Shown here: positions 18,278 to 27,104 of the stretch, piece after piece
How positions within the stretch are numbered: the first letter of the stretch is position 1
How the letters are laid out: each line of letters opens with the position of its first letter
Assembly: GCA_947175425.1 (NCBI GenBank)
Contig: CAMWMR010000008.1
Span: 1 to 64,000 of the forward strand
Direction of reading: 5' to 3'
DNA from: an uncultured Porphyromonadaceae bacterium
Lineage (GTDB): Bacteria; Bacteroidota; Bacteroidia; Bacteroidales; Muribaculaceae
DNA length: 64,000 nt
The notes under the pieces: model-generated
Told to the model about the DNA's origin: nothing
The model's input: the letters and a program-made list of their open reading frames with translations, nothing else
Databases searched by the model: none
Made by a program: the position numbers and the translations under genes

Positions 18278-18925
18278 CTATTCTTCGTCAAAATCCAACA
18301 TTCCCGACATCATAGTGCTGTCTTCATCAAAACCATAAATGGAATCGACTGCCTGAACAGGTCCACTGCCAACCGACAAGGTTACAGTAGAAGTAACAGG
18401 AATTACACTTCCCACTGTCAGCGGTGTATCACCGTAACGTGCCGCTACCACAAGATCCGCAAAATCGGACGGAACATTCTCAACCCGTATATCGGTAATA
18501 CCTATTCCTCGGAGATAGCTCATTGCCTGTCGCGACGATACATTACCCGACAAAGGCATTGATATTGTAACTTGCTTGGGCGAAAATGCGGTTACGGTTA
18601 CATAAACCTGACGGCCTTCCTTCACAACGGCTCCGGCCTTTGGCCATGATTCTACAACTGTGCCGGGAGGCATGCTGCGGTCATAAATCGAGTCGGATAT
18701 TTCTATCGACAGCTTGTTGGCTTTCAACACAGCCTCGGCCTGAGCATAAGTGCTGTGTTTAATCTGAGGTACAACAGCTGTCGCACCGTGCATAGTCCAG
18801 AAATCCAGAAATACCATTACGCCCCACACAAGCAGGAAACCGGTAAGGATTATCAACACAATATTGCTGATTAACGGATGCTTTCGGATAAAGTTTACTA
18901 TCTGATTATTCTTGTTATTTGCCAT
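18278..18925 (-). CDS. PASTA-domain membrane protein
   Basis: A 215-residue protein starting at the ATG at 18923-18925. After a short polar N-terminus there is one transmembrane helix at about 18-42 (NIVLIILTGFLLVWGVMVFL) and then about two and a half extracytoplasmic PASTA repeats, for example VVPQIKHSTYAQAEAVLKAN, PPGTVVESWPKAGAVVKEG and VTISMPLSGNVSSRQAMSYL. PASTA domains bind peptidoglycan stem peptides or penicillins in Ser/Thr kinases and PBPs. Here no kinase domain is attached. The C-terminus is acidic. Its role is unknown; a cell-wall or division function is a reasonable inference. It is the first gene of the operon running to comEC. Confidence 0.85.
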   Translation of the reverse strand: MANNKNNQIVNFIRKHPLISNIVLIILTGFLLVWGVMVFLDFWTMHGATAVVPQIKHSTYAQAEAVLKANKLSIEISDSIYDRSMPPGTVVESWPKAGAVVKEGRQVYVTVTAFSPKQVTISMPLSGNVSSRQAMSYLRGIGITDIRVENVPSDFADLVVAARYGDTPLTVGSVIPVTSTVTLSVGSGPVQAVDSIYGFDEDSTMMSGMLDFDEE

Positions 18926-18954
18926 ACTAAACCACACTTGCGTGCATTAATATG

Positions 18955-18962
18955 CAAAATTA
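18955..18962 (-). promoter_or_regulatory. -7 box for the PASTA-rluD-aroE-yeiH-comEC operon
   Basis: On the minus strand TAATTTTG matches TAnnTTTG, 30 bp upstream of the PASTA start. No clear TTTG is seen at the -33 position. Confidence 0.45.
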
Positions 18963-19053
18963 CAAAAAAATCAACAGCCGAGCACTCATATCGCCCGATT
19001 TTTATCCCGCAAACTATTGATGACGTAAATCTACCTTAAATTCAGACACACCA

Positions 19054-19707
19054 TTAACGGAAAAATGCCCTTAGCCCTCGCTTTCGCTCGTAGATACTTA
19101 GCTCAAACAATATATCCTCAAGATACGGGTCTTCATACCCGTTGACTTCCCAATAAGCCTCCAAAAACTCCGGTGGCAAAGGCGGAGGAGAACTCATGGC
19201 ACGCTTGCGCACCTTGGGCAAATAATCCTCCAACGATCGGTAATAATCCGGCACCTGGTGACACGGACGGATAAGCTGAATAATAATCACAGCATTCTCC
19301 AAATGAATAGCCTCGCAGGCCACACGTAGCCAATAGAAATTCCACTCCGTGGTACGGATCCAGATAACATTGAACGTACCGCCACGACAGCCGTACAGGC
19401 TGCGAAGAGTCGAATATCGACACCGAAACCTTCTGCGGCAATACTGCATCGCAGGATCCTTTAAATTGTCCGCAATCACGCACAAGTCAGCCCCGTTATA
19501 TTGATTTATAACGCTCGGATACACATGTTTATACACATAGTTCAGATACTCGAGAATCGTTCGCGTATAATCCACCCCCTTTTTGGACGCAATAACAATT
19601 CTCCCTCCTCCCGGACTCTTTCGCGCACGTTCGGCAGCGGTTATAAACTTGAGCTCCTGCTCGTTAAGTTGGCGCCCCGGAATAAAATCAGCATATTTTC
19701 TATTCAT
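19054..19707 (-). CDS. Hypothetical protein, 217 aa, unrecognised
   Basis: I do not recognise this 217-residue protein. It has no signal peptide or clear membrane helix. It is rich in Arg, Tyr and Trp, with a Cys-containing central stretch (MQYCRRRFRCRYSTLRSLYG) and a Pro-rich segment (SSPPPLPPEFLEAYWEVNGY) near the C-terminus. It has its own -7 box (19760-19767), and the frame is long and uninterrupted with codon use like its neighbours, so I consider it a real gene. There is no operon partner: the next gene upstream ends at a terminator, and the PASTA operon starts about 130 bp downstream. Confidence 0.65.
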   Translation of the reverse strand: MNRKYADFIPGRQLNEQELKFITAAERARKSPGGGRIVIASKKGVDYTRTILEYLNYVYKHVYPSVINQYNGADLCVIADNLKDPAMQYCRRRFRCRYSTLRSLYGCRGGTFNVIWIRTTEWNFYWLRVACEAIHLENAVIIIQLIRPCHQVPDYYRSLEDYLPKVRKRAMSSPPPLPPEFLEAYWEVNGYEDPYLEDILFELSIYERKRGLRAFFR

Positions 19708-19759
19708 AACAATTGAAATTTGAAATTTGTGAATAATGGATTTGATTTGTTTTCTGCTG

Positions 19760-19767
19760 CAAAGTTA
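19760..19767 (-). promoter_or_regulatory. -7 box for the hypothetical gene at 19054-19707
   Basis: TAACTTTG on the minus strand, an exact match to the -7 consensus, 53 bp upstream of the ATG. No -33 TTTG at the usual distance. Confidence 0.55.
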
Positions 19768-19911
19768 ATACACCGCGAACCCGATTTTACACCGGATTTC
19801 CGACTTACGGATTTCCGTACTTTTCAAAAATCATCAAAACAGCATCTAATCGCAACAACCACCGCCTCTTACAAAAATCCGAAAGTCTGCCACGACCTCA
19901 AAACTTTTTTC

Positions 19912-19948
19912 AAAAAAAATTCATATCTGCCATTTTGGCAGATATGAA
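19912..19948 (-). terminator. Intrinsic terminator after the DUF695-like gene
   Basis: A perfect 13-bp stem (19920-19932 with 19936-19948) around a 3-nt loop, followed on the minus strand by eight T. It lies 26 bp after the stop of the gene at 19975-20430 and ends the transcript that also carries RNase P RNA. Confidence 0.92.
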
Positions 19949-19974
19949 CCAATCATGAATATTTTTAGCGGATG

Positions 19975-20430
19975 TCAGTCGTCCAAATCATCAGCCGACG
20001 GATTACCGCATTCGGCAATCATCTCGTCGTACGCTGCCCATTCAGGGTCGTTCTCGGCATAAATCTCCAATGGCAGCAAGGGCAGCGCCGCAAGTGCGCG
20101 GTTCAAAAAACTGCCAAAGACATCGGTACTAAAGGTATAGAACACCCATTCGCGCTTTCCCGCACCGGTGAAAATACCCGTAAGCAATGCCGCATTTTTT
20201 CCCTTTAAAGCCTTGTGAAATGCCTCGGTAGCTTCATCCATTAACTGTGATGTAGCCTCGTCGGGAAAACCCAAGCGGCCTTCGGGGGTATATGGCATTG
20301 TAACTTCCACTCGTATATTATTACGCTCGCGGGAGCGATACGCCTCTACATCAAGGCGTCCCGTAACAATTATTGTGTTTCCGTCATCGTCCACCGCCGG
20401 CATGGTGAACCATTCATTCTTTGCTGCCAT
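19975..20430 (-). CDS. DUF695-like protein of unknown function
   Basis: A 151-residue soluble protein. The layout resembles DUF695 proteins: an N-terminal strand pair with VEVTMPYTPEGRLGFPDEAT, a central LTGIFTGAGKREWVFYTFST and a C-terminal EIYAENDPEWAAYDEM. The acidic tail is ADDLDD. No catalytic motif is visible. It starts 22 bp after the RNase P RNA 3' end on the same strand and has a strong terminator behind it. The family assignment is from memory of its pattern and is tentative; function is unknown. Confidence 0.55.
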   Translation of the reverse strand: MAAKNEWFTMPAVDDDGNTIIVTGRLDVEAYRSRERNNIRVEVTMPYTPEGRLGFPDEATSQLMDEATEAFHKALKGKNAALLTGIFTGAGKREWVFYTFSTDVFGSFLNRALAALPLLPLEIYAENDPEWAAYDEMIAECGNPSADDLDD

Positions 20431-20451
20431 ATATTAAAAATTTTATAAAAA

Positions 20452-20835
20452 GAGCATGGTCGGAGTATAAGCCGGGTTATGTGGCGGTGAACTTTCCGTG
20501 AAGGAGTTTCAGCCGGCCGTCTGTCATTTATCTGGCTCATTACGAGCCGTTAGCAGTCTACCCCCCGGCAATGGACGAGCAGCCCTTGAATGCCGGTATA
20601 CTTGACCTTGCAACCCATAAGATGTGCGGCGTGAAATGTTGCCATCCCACCCGGTGAGCTCTTACCTCACCTTTTCACCCTTACCGTTATCCTTGCGGAC
20701 ACCGGCGGTTATTTTCTGTCACATTACTCTACCGTTACCGATAGCTTCCCGTTAGAAAATATGGTGCTCTGCGTTGCCCGGACTTTCCTCTCGCCGTTCA
20801 TTCGCCGACGAGCGACAGACCCTCCGGCCATGCCC
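20452..20835 (-). ncRNA. rnpB: RNase P RNA (bacterial class A type)
   Basis: On the minus strand the conserved 5' segment GAGGAAAGTCCGGGCAACGC, then CAGAGCACC, and near the 3' end AACCCGGCTTAT are hallmarks of bacterial RNase P RNA. The ends were set by the P1 helix: 5' GGGCATGGCCGGAG (20835 downward) pairs with 3' CTCCGACCATGCTC (ending at 20452) with one mismatch and one G-U pair. Length is about 384 nt, normal for the class. It processes tRNA 5' ends with RnpA. The 5' end is only 6 nt from the lpxA stop, and a T-rich tract follows the 3' end. I see no convincing promoter within the end of lpxA. Confidence 0.95.
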
Positions 20836-20841
20836 TGTATG

Positions 20842-21615
20842 TCAATATCCTTTTAAAATGCCTCGCGTTGAAGCATTTACAAAATCGAGTATCATCTTTT
20901 TATTCGCGCTTTCGGGAATATCGCGGTTAATAACTTCAACCGCTTCCGAAACTCCCATTCCGCTGTTAAAAAGCAAACGGTAGATTTCGCGAATAGTTTC
21001 TATTGCTTCTGCATCAAAACCGCGACGTCGTAAACCAATTACATTAACACCAGCATAGCTTATCGGCTCACGCGCTGCAAGAATAAACGGAGGTATGTCC
21101 TTGTTTACAAGCGCTCCGCCCTGAAGCATTACATAACTGCCTATGTGACAGAACTGGTGGATAAGACTTCCGCCGCCTATCACAGCACAGTCGTCAACTT
21201 CCACCTCGCCTGCAAGCTGGCTGGCATTACTTATTATAACACCGTTGCCGACACGGCAGTCATGAGCAATGTGCGAGTAAGCCATTATCAAACAGTTACT
21301 TCCCACAATTGTACTGCCCTTTGCAGCAGTACCACGGTTCACTGTAACGCACTCGCGAAGTGTGGTTCCATCGCCGATAACTGCTGTGGTTTCCTCGCCT
21401 CGGAACTTAAGGTCCTGAGGAATAGCACCCACAACAGCGCCGGGAAATATGGTACAGCCGCTACCGATGCGGGCACCCGACAAAATAGTCACATTGCTGC
21501 CTATCTTAGTGCCCGCGCCAATCTCAACGTTATCGTCAATCGTCGTGAAAGGACCCACGACAACATCGTCGGCTATACGCGCATTGGGATGAATGACAGA
21601 GAATTGATGACGCAT
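20842..21615 (-). CDS. lpxA: UDP-N-acetylglucosamine acyltransferase (lipid A)
   Basis: A 257-residue LpxA. The first 180 residues are left-handed beta-helix hexapeptide repeats (IGSNVTILSGARIGSGCTIF), with the catalytic His region in MAYSHIAHDCRVGNGVI and the substrate loop GAIPQDLKFRGEET. The helical C-terminus (NVIGLRRRGFDAEAIETIR) is typical. It transfers a hydroxyacyl chain to UDP-GlcNAc as the first step of lipid A synthesis. It starts 6 bp after lpxC-fabZ, so the order lpxD, lpxC-fabZ, lpxA forms one operon. Confidence 0.96.
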   Translation of the reverse strand: MRHQFSVIHPNARIADDVVVGPFTTIDDNVEIGAGTKIGSNVTILSGARIGSGCTIFPGAVVGAIPQDLKFRGEETTAVIGDGTTLRECVTVNRGTAAKGSTIVGSNCLIMAYSHIAHDCRVGNGVIISNASQLAGEVEVDDCAVIGGGSLIHQFCHIGSYVMLQGGALVNKDIPPFILAAREPISYAGVNVIGLRRRGFDAEAIETIREIYRLLFNSGMGVSEAVEVINRDIPESANKKMILDFVNASTRGILKGY

Positions 21616-21621
21616 AAAATC

Positions 21622-23004
21622 TTATTTATTCTTGATAATCTGAGCCATGAACTCGCACTCGCACACTACTTTTTCGCCTACGAATGCACGACCCTTCATA
21701 ACTGCCATTCCGCGACGCATAGGTGTCATGAACGATACATGGAAAAGAAGCGTATCGCCCGGCACTACTTTCTGGCGGAACTTGACATTGTCAATCTTCA
21801 TGAAGTATGTCGAGTAACGTTCGGGGTCTTCTACTGTGCTGAGTACCAGCAGACCGCCGGTTTGTGCCATTGCCTCTACAAGCAGAACGCCCGGCATTAC
21901 GGGTTCCTGGGGGAAATGACCCTGGAAGAAAGGCTCGTTGGTTGTTACATTCTTTACACCTACTATAAAATTCTCGCTTTTGTCTATTACCTTGTCAACA
22001 AGCAGGAAAGGATAGCGGTGAGGGAGCGCGCGACGGATTGCGTTATTGTCCATCAGAGGCTCTGCGTTAGGATTATAGCACGGAGCCTGAACTTCCTGAC
22101 GCTTGATCTCACTGCGTAATGTCTTGGCAAGCTGAGTGTTAATGGTGTGTCCCGGACGAGTTGCTATAATACGGCCTTTCAGAGGACGTCCAATCAACGC
22201 AATATCGCCTATAAGGTCCATAAGCTTGTGACGGGCAGGCTCGTTTGCAGCATGAAGGGGTATAGTATTGATAAATCCGAAGTCGTTTGCATCGTGATGA
22301 GGAACTCCCATCATATCGGCCAATGCGTCAAGTTCCTGCTGCGTCTTAGCGTTTTCGTATATAACTATGGCATTCTCAAGGTCGCCGCCTTTGATGAGAC
22401 CGGCCTTCAGAAGCGGCTCAATCTCACGTACAAAAACAAATGTGCGGGCCCACGAAATTTCCTTGCCGAAATCGCCTACATGGTCGAGGGTGGCATACTG
22501 GTTCGCGAGTACTGTTGAATCGAAATTAACCTTTACGTCAACACTGAACTCGTCGTCGGGAAGAAGCATCAGTTTGGAACCGGTCTCGGCATCAGTTACT
22601 TCAACCTTGTGCTTTACATAGAAAAAGTCTTTGTCTGCATTCTGTTCGCATATGCCAACTTTCTCAATTTCTTCAACAAAAGGCTTGGCGCTGCCGTCGA
22701 GAATGGGAATTTCGGGTCCGTCAACCTTGATAAGACAGTTGTCTATTCCGTTGGCGTACAAGGCAGCCATTGCATGTTCTATCGTACTTACGGTAACATC
22801 ACCCTTGCCTACTACCGTTCCGCGGCAAGTGGATACCACATTTTCGGCTACGGCTTCGATAACCGGTTCGCCTTCAATATCAGTACGTTGTATTTTATAT
22901 CCGTGATGTTCGGGTGCAGGACAGAATGTGGCTACTATGTGCGCGCCTGTGTGAAGACCTTTGCCTTCAACCGTAAATTCGCCCTGTAGAGTTAATTGCT
23001 TCAT
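21622..23004 (-). CDS. lpxC/fabZ: Bifunctional LpxC deacetylase / FabZ dehydratase
   Basis: A 460-residue fusion starting at the ATG at 23002-23004 (MKQLTLQGEFTVEGKGLHTG); earlier in-frame starts lie in spacer DNA. Residues 1 to about 300 are LpxC, the zinc deacetylase committing step of lipid A, with STIEHAMAALYANGID and HKLMDLIGDIAL carrying zinc ligands. Residues about 315-460 are FabZ, the 3-hydroxyacyl-ACP dehydratase, with ALPHRYPFLLVDKV and GHFPQEPVMPGVLLVEAMAQ. Fusion of the two is a known Bacteroidetes arrangement that places lipid A and fatty acid synthesis, which compete for hydroxyacyl-ACP, on one polypeptide. Confidence 0.96.
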   Translation of the reverse strand: MKQLTLQGEFTVEGKGLHTGAHIVATFCPAPEHHGYKIQRTDIEGEPVIEAVAENVVSTCRGTVVGKGDVTVSTIEHAMAALYANGIDNCLIKVDGPEIPILDGSAKPFVEEIEKVGICEQNADKDFFYVKHKVEVTDAETGSKLMLLPDDEFSVDVKVNFDSTVLANQYATLDHVGDFGKEISWARTFVFVREIEPLLKAGLIKGGDLENAIVIYENAKTQQELDALADMMGVPHHDANDFGFINTIPLHAANEPARHKLMDLIGDIALIGRPLKGRIIATRPGHTINTQLAKTLRSEIKRQEVQAPCYNPNAEPLMDNNAIRRALPHRYPFLLVDKVIDKSENFIVGVKNVTTNEPFFQGHFPQEPVMPGVLLVEAMAQTGGLLVLSTVEDPERYSTYFMKIDNVKFRQKVVPGDTLLFHVSFMTPMRRGMAVMKGRAFVGEKVVCECEFMAQIIKNK

Positions 23005-23041
23005 TACAAGAGATTGAATGATATGTATTGAGGATATTTCG

Positions 23042-24064
23042 TTATTTTTCTTTTTCAAGTTTTGCCAGCAGTCGCAGCGCATCAGGGAGCTTCTTCCATG
23101 CGGCCACTGTACGGGCATACTCGCTCCAGGGTACAGCGGGAGAACCCATCATCTTGGCCCCCTCGGGAATACTTTTCGATATACCCGACTGTGCTCCTAT
23201 GCTGGTGCCGTCGGCCACTTGGATATGGCCTGCAAAGCCTACCTGACCGCCGACCATACAGTGAGCGCCTATCGAAGTGCTGCCTGCAACACCAACCTGC
23301 GACGCCATTACGGTATCATGCCCTACGGTAACATTGTGCGCTATCTGAATAAGATTATCGAGCTTAACACCGCGTTCGATGTGGGTCGCGCCCATGGTGG
23401 AACGGTCGATGGTGGTATTGGCGCCGATTTCAACATCATCGTCTATGCGCACAATGCCAACCTGCTCTATCTTATGGAAAACGCCGTTGGCATCGGGAGC
23501 AAACCCGAAGCCGTCCGAGCCGATGACAACGCCCGAGTGCAGCACGCAACGCTGACCTATCTGACAGTTATAGTAAATCTTCACTCCGGGATAAACAACT
23601 GTATCATCGCCAATTACAACCCCGGGTCCTATATAGCACTGCGGATAGATAAGCACATTCTTGCCTATGCGGGCTCCCTGCGCAATATAAGAAAACGCAC
23701 CTACATAACAGCCCTCTGGAATTTCTACATCCGGGGCCACATAGCTCTGAGGTTCAATACCTTGAGGACGTGGAGGCTGTATATGACGCGCATGAAGTTC
23801 AAGTAAGGATGCAAGAGCGCTGTACGGGTCGTCAACGCGGATTAAGGTTGCCGAAACAGGATGTTCAGGCACAAAATCGCGACGCACAAGAACAGCCGAT
23901 GCCTGTGTTGTGTAAATATACGGGGTATACTTCGGATTAGCTAAAAAAGTTATATCACCCTGCCGGGCTACTTCAATTTTGGCAAATGTGCTCACTTCGA
24001 CATCGGAGCGTCCATCAATGTCTCCGCCAAGGTGGCGGGCAATTATATCGGCGGTAAGTTGCAT
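23042..24064 (-). CDS. lpxD: UDP-3-O-(3-hydroxyacyl)glucosamine N-acyltransferase
   Basis: A 340-residue LpxD: an N-terminal uridine-binding domain at about 1-100 ([20 protein letters not shown]), then a long hexapeptide-repeat helix ([20 protein letters not shown]) with the catalytic His in [19 protein letters not shown], and a C-terminal helix ([20 protein letters not shown]). It adds the second hydroxyacyl chain in lipid A synthesis. It is the first gene of the lpx operon, 37 bp before lpxC-fabZ. The region upstream (24065-24190) has only an imperfect -7-like sequence. Confidence 0.95.
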   Translation of the reverse strand: MQLTADIIARHLGGDIDGRSDVEVSTFAKIEVARQGDITFLANPKYTPYIYTTQASAVLVRRDFVPEHPVSATLIRVDDPYSALASLLELHARHIQPPRPQGIEPQSYVAPDVEIPEGCYVGAFSYIAQGARIGKNVLIYPQCYIGPGVVIGDDTVVYPGVKIYYNCQIGQRCVLHSGVVIGSDGFGFAPDANGVFHKIEQVGIVRIDDDVEIGANTTIDRSTMGATHIERGVKLDNLIQIAHNVTVGHDTVMASQVGVAGSTSIGAHCMVGGQVGFAGHIQVADGTSIGAQSGISKSIPEGAKMMGSPAVPWSEYARTVAAWKKLPDALRLLAKLEKEK

Positions 24065-24190
24065 TTGTTTTTGTTACGAGCGGCTGCTGCCGCATAATTT
24101 TTGCAAAATTCGTAAAAATTTTCCGAATAGACGCTATACCTCTTCACAAATTTTCTTAAGAAACCTTCGTGAAACAAGGTAAATCTAACA

Positions 24191-24231
24191 AACGCTGCAA
24201 AACAATATCATAAATATTGATTTACAGCGTT
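24191..24231 (-). terminator. Long hairpin behind tRNA-Gly, probable terminator
   Basis: On the minus strand, beginning 9 nt after the tRNA, AACGCTG pairs with CAGCGTT. An inner CAATAT/ATATTG stem continues nearly unbroken to a loop TTATG, giving about 18 base pairs in all. It is followed by TGTTAGATTT, a weak T tract, so it could end the tRNA transcript or help define its 3' end before processing. Confidence 0.55.
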
Positions 24232-24239
24232 GCGTTTTG

Positions 24240-24312
24240 AGCGGCAAACGGGGCTCGAACCCGCGACCCTCAGCTTGGGAAGCTGATGCTCTACCAACTG
24301 AGCTACTGCCGC
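24240..24312 (-). tRNA. tRNA-Gly (anticodon CCC)
   Basis: A 73-nt cloverleaf on the minus strand. The acceptor stem pairs GCGGCAG with TTGCCGC, the D arm is AGCTCAGTTGGTAGAGC, the anticodon stem is TCAGC/GCTGA with loop TTCCCAA (anticodon CCC, reading GGG), and the T arm is GCGGGTTCGAGCCCCGT. The CCA end is not encoded. It stands alone between lpxD and the CPBP protease gene. Confidence 0.96.
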
Positions 24313-24393
24313 ATATTCGGTTGGTTTTCAACTGTTACACAACTCGCATGTGCACTATTTCGCTCTTAGCCGTGCAACACTTCCATTGCGCTG

Positions 24394-24401
24394 CAAAGAT
24401 A
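24394..24401 (-). promoter_or_regulatory. -7 box upstream of tRNA-Gly
   Basis: TATCTTTG on the minus strand is an exact TAnnTTTG match about 80 nt upstream of the mature tRNA 5' end. This implies a 5' leader for RNase P to remove. Confidence 0.55.
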
Positions 24402-24439
24402 CGAATTTTTTGGATTATCGTACCTCTTAATCTCTTGAA

Positions 24440-25321
24440 TTAACAAATATTTACCGTACGCTTCGCACTCGTTTTCCATATTATAAACAATGTCGCTGCC
24501 GCGAGCGCCACACTGGCTGCCGTGTAGGGTGCGCTCCACATTTCCGGGGCTGCGGTGAGTTGCGACATATCGCCTTGACGCGCTCCATACCAGGCAGTTA
24601 CAACATAAAGCGTATTATTTAATATATGGGCTGTGACAGGAACCCATATTGAACCTGTCCACAACAAAAGATAACCGAAGTAAGCACCTAATAGCATGCG
24701 GGGTACAAAACCGAACAGCTGGAAGTGCATGGCACTGAAAACTATGGCGACGGTCCACACTGCCACATGCCGGTTCATTCCGCCTGTAGTGAGAAGCCTC
24801 TGGAAACACCCTCTGAAAAGGAATTCCTCGGCAAAGCCTGCAGCGACGCCAACAACCAGTATATTCGCAACCAGTGCAGCTACGGAAGTATTGCCCATAA
24901 GCATTATAATTGTCTCGTTGGCAGCATTCTCCAATTGCCGCGCAAACTGTTCCAATGGAGCTAAAGCCTCGGGGAACGACCAATTGTAATTCCAATATAT
25001 CAAAGCCTCCATTGCAGGAACGGAAACTATGAGCATGGCAACAATAAGGACAAATACGAGCGGTTTCGACGGTTTCCTAATCGCCAACAGCTGCGCGGGT
25101 TTTCGCGTGCACATCGCGGCAGTGGCTACTGCAGGAACTATAAATGCTACCACATCCTGAACAACGGCACATATGCGCATAGCCGCTTCGGGGCGCTGTG
25201 CCAATACCTTTACAAGCAATTGCGACACTATGAGTGTTACAATATAACACACTACGTAAAAACAAAGTAACAGCAACAGTCGCTGCGACATTGGAAGGAC
25301 AAAGTCGGTTTTCTTCATCAT
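24440..25321 (-). CDS. CPBP-family intramembrane metalloprotease
   Basis: A 293-residue membrane protein. The start at 25319-25321 gives an ATGA overlap with the preceding methyltransferase stop. It has about eight hydrophobic helices. The CPBP/Rce1 motifs are in order: GFAEEFLFRGCFQRLL (catalytic Glu pair and Arg), FSAMHFQLFGFVPRMLLG (His) and VPVTAHILNNTLYV (second His and Asn). The family includes prenyl-protein CAAX proteases and bacteriocin-immunity-type proteins. Substrates in Bacteroidetes are unknown. It is the last gene of the folD-capA-trmN6 operon. Confidence 0.88.
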   Translation of the reverse strand: MMKKTDFVLPMSQRLLLLLCFYVVCYIVTLIVSQLLVKVLAQRPEAAMRICAVVQDVVAFIVPAVATAAMCTRKPAQLLAIRKPSKPLVFVLIVAMLIVSVPAMEALIYWNYNWSFPEALAPLEQFARQLENAANETIIMLMGNTSVAALVANILVVGVAAGFAEEFLFRGCFQRLLTTGGMNRHVAVWTVAIVFSAMHFQLFGFVPRMLLGAYFGYLLLWTGSIWVPVTAHILNNTLYVVTAWYGARQGDMSQLTAAPEMWSAPYTAASVALAAATLFIIWKTSAKRTVNIC

Positions 25322-26022
25322 ATTTTTGTATAGAAAGGCGTTACGAGGGCGAGGTAATCCTTCGACCACACCCCTGCTTCATCACGCAGATTGATTTGTG
25401 TTGCCGCTTGAGGGCAATCGATTCGCGAAAAATCCCATAGCAACCTTTTGGGAGGCATGCCCGGACGATTCGACACACGGCACAGCCGGCATAGCTTAAG
25501 TCCCAGAATTTCGGCACGGAAAATTATTTCGGATTCGAATTCTGCGGGCGAAATAAATCCGAGTCTGCCGTCGGGCGAAAGCATATCGGCAGCATATCCG
25601 ATAAGAGTATCGTAGGACAGTTCTTGCTGATGTCTGGCCGTTGCACGCGCCTGCGACGGAGCTTTGAGCCCGTTGTTGAAATATGGCGGATTGGATATTA
25701 TAAAATCCTGTGGCATCGCACGATAGTCGGCAAAATTTCCTTGCACAAGCCGCAAGCGCTTTGCCCACGGCGATGCCTCGAAATTAGCCTTGGCAGCCTT
25801 TGCGGCATCTTGATCCAGCTCCAGGCCTGTTACAACCGCATCGGGGCACATCTGAGCGGCCATAAGCGACAACACTCCCGAGCCGGCACCAACATCGGTA
25901 ATATTTTGGGCGTGAGGATATGGAGCAAAAAACCATGCGCCAAGCAAAACGCTGTCCGAGCATATTTTCATGCCGCAACCGCTGTCATCGACCTTGAACT
26001 GACGGAAATTAAAAACACCCAT
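25318..26022 (-). CDS. tRNA1(Val) A37 N6-methyltransferase-like protein
   Basis: A 234-residue class I SAM-dependent methyltransferase related to E. coli YfiC/TrmN6. I start it at 26020-26022 (MGVFNFRQFKVDDSGCGMKI); the longer reading adds residues without family character. The SAM-binding motif is DVGAGSGVLSLMAAQ, and the adenine-methylating motif is IISNPPYFNNG (NPPY). The N-terminal FKVDDSGCGMKICSDSVLLG is the family signature. It would methylate A37 of tRNA-Val. It begins 2 bp after the CapA-like stop. Confidence 0.85.
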   Translation of the reverse strand: MGVFNFRQFKVDDSGCGMKICSDSVLLGAWFFAPYPHAQNITDVGAGSGVLSLMAAQMCPDAVVTGLELDQDAAKAAKANFEASPWAKRLRLVQGNFADYRAMPQDFIISNPPYFNNGLKAPSQARATARHQQELSYDTLIGYAADMLSPDGRLGFISPAEFESEIIFRAEILGLKLCRLCRVSNRPGMPPKRLLWDFSRIDCPQAATQINLRDEAGVWSKDYLALVTPFYTKI

Positions 26023-26024
26023 TG

Positions 26025-27104
26025 TTATTCCTGCATATGCTCCTTGGTCTCGGGAACATTGATATTGTACTTGTTGAAAATTTCGCGTGCCCGGCGCGAA
26101 AACTCGGCGGCACGCCCGGTCCATGACGGTGCCGAAACACTGTCGGCGGTGGTGACGTGGAAATTCTTCGCCGGAGAAGTGCCGGGAACAGTAAACAGCA
26201 GCCTGTAATCGGCGCTTTTAAGCACCGGTTTGCCGTCCTCGCCACGGAACAGCTTCACATGCGCCATAGCTCCGCCTCGGGTATCGGGCGTCTTCATATT
26301 TGATACAAAATTGCCCAACGAATACACAAGAAAAAGCTGTTTCTCAGGATAATACTTGTTTGCACGGAACTCCATGGGCTGAATAACATGAGGATGTGCG
26401 CCTATAATCATATCCACACCCAAAGCCTCAAGGAAATCGGCTGTATTTTTTTGTGCCGCATCGGGCAGTAGCTTGTATTCCGTACCCCAATGGATGCAAA
26501 CACATACAAGTTCCGCTCCGGCACTCCGAGCGTTTTCAACGTCATTTTTTATAAGCGGGCGGTTTATATAGTCCACTACCACACCGTCGCGAGGCTCTAT
26601 GCCGTTTGTACCGTAGGTATAGTTTAGAAATGCAATTTTAAAGCCTTTTACATCCACAATCCGTGGCAAAGCCTGCGAGCGAGCGTCGGAATCGGAGTAA
26701 GTTCCCAGGTGAGCAAGCCCTCGTTCATCGAGGACAGTGATTGTCGAGCGCAAACCCTTGTGGGAACGATCCAAAGTGTGATTGTTCGCTGTAAGGAACA
26801 AGTCGAAACCGGTATCGGCAAGCGCATCCACAAACTCGGGCGGCGCATTAAAACACGGATAACCGGTGTGAGGAGGCGGCCCTACAGGGGTTTCGAGATT
26901 TACCACCGCATAGTCGGCCGTCTCCACAATGGTCTTTATACCGTCGAAATATCCTTTATAGCTGTAGGTTTTATCAGGCATGCGGGCGGCATCAAGCTGA
27001 GCCTGATGCTGCATTGCATCGCCAACAAAAACGAGGTCTGCCTCCTCGTAACCCAATACGAGTGACAAAAAGGATATAAAGAGCGATATAAATACCGTTA
27101 TCAT
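26025..27104 (-). CDS. CapA-family (PGA_cap) metallophosphatase-like protein
   Basis: A 359-residue protein with an N-terminal signal or anchor ([17 protein letters not shown]) and a CapA fold. Metal-ligand motifs are [37 protein letters not shown] and GAHPHVIQP, followed by YSLGNFVSN. CapA is known from poly-gamma-glutamate capsule operons, but free-standing homologues are widespread and their substrate is uncertain. No capB or capC lies nearby. The start overlaps the folD stop (ATGA). Confidence 0.85.
   Translation of the reverse strand: MITVFISLFISFLSLVLGYEEADLVFVGDAMQHQAQLDAARMPDKTYSYKGYFDGIKTIVETADYAVVNLETPVGPPPHTGYPCFNAPPEFVDALADTGFDLFLTANNHTLDRSHKGLRSTITVLDERGLAHLGTYSDSDARSQALPRIVDVKGFKIAFLNYTYGTNGIEPRDGVVVDYINRPLIKNDVENARSAGAELVCVCIHWGTEYKLLPDAAQKNTADFLEALGVDMIIGAHPHVIQPMEFRANKYYPEKQLFLVYSLGNFVSNMKTPDTRGGAMAHVKLFRGEDGKPVLKSADYRLLFTVPGTSPAKNFHVTTADSVSAPSWTGRAAEFSRRAREIFNKYNINVPETKEHMQE

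Noticed and set aside
21145-22119. A 324-codon frame on the plus strand
   Set aside because: It runs antisense to lpxA and lpxC-fabZ, both unmistakable, and its translation has no family character.
24240-24312. Possible integrated element at the tRNA-Gly gene
   Set aside because: No integrase gene, no repeat of the tRNA 3' end nearby and ordinary housekeeping genes on both sides.
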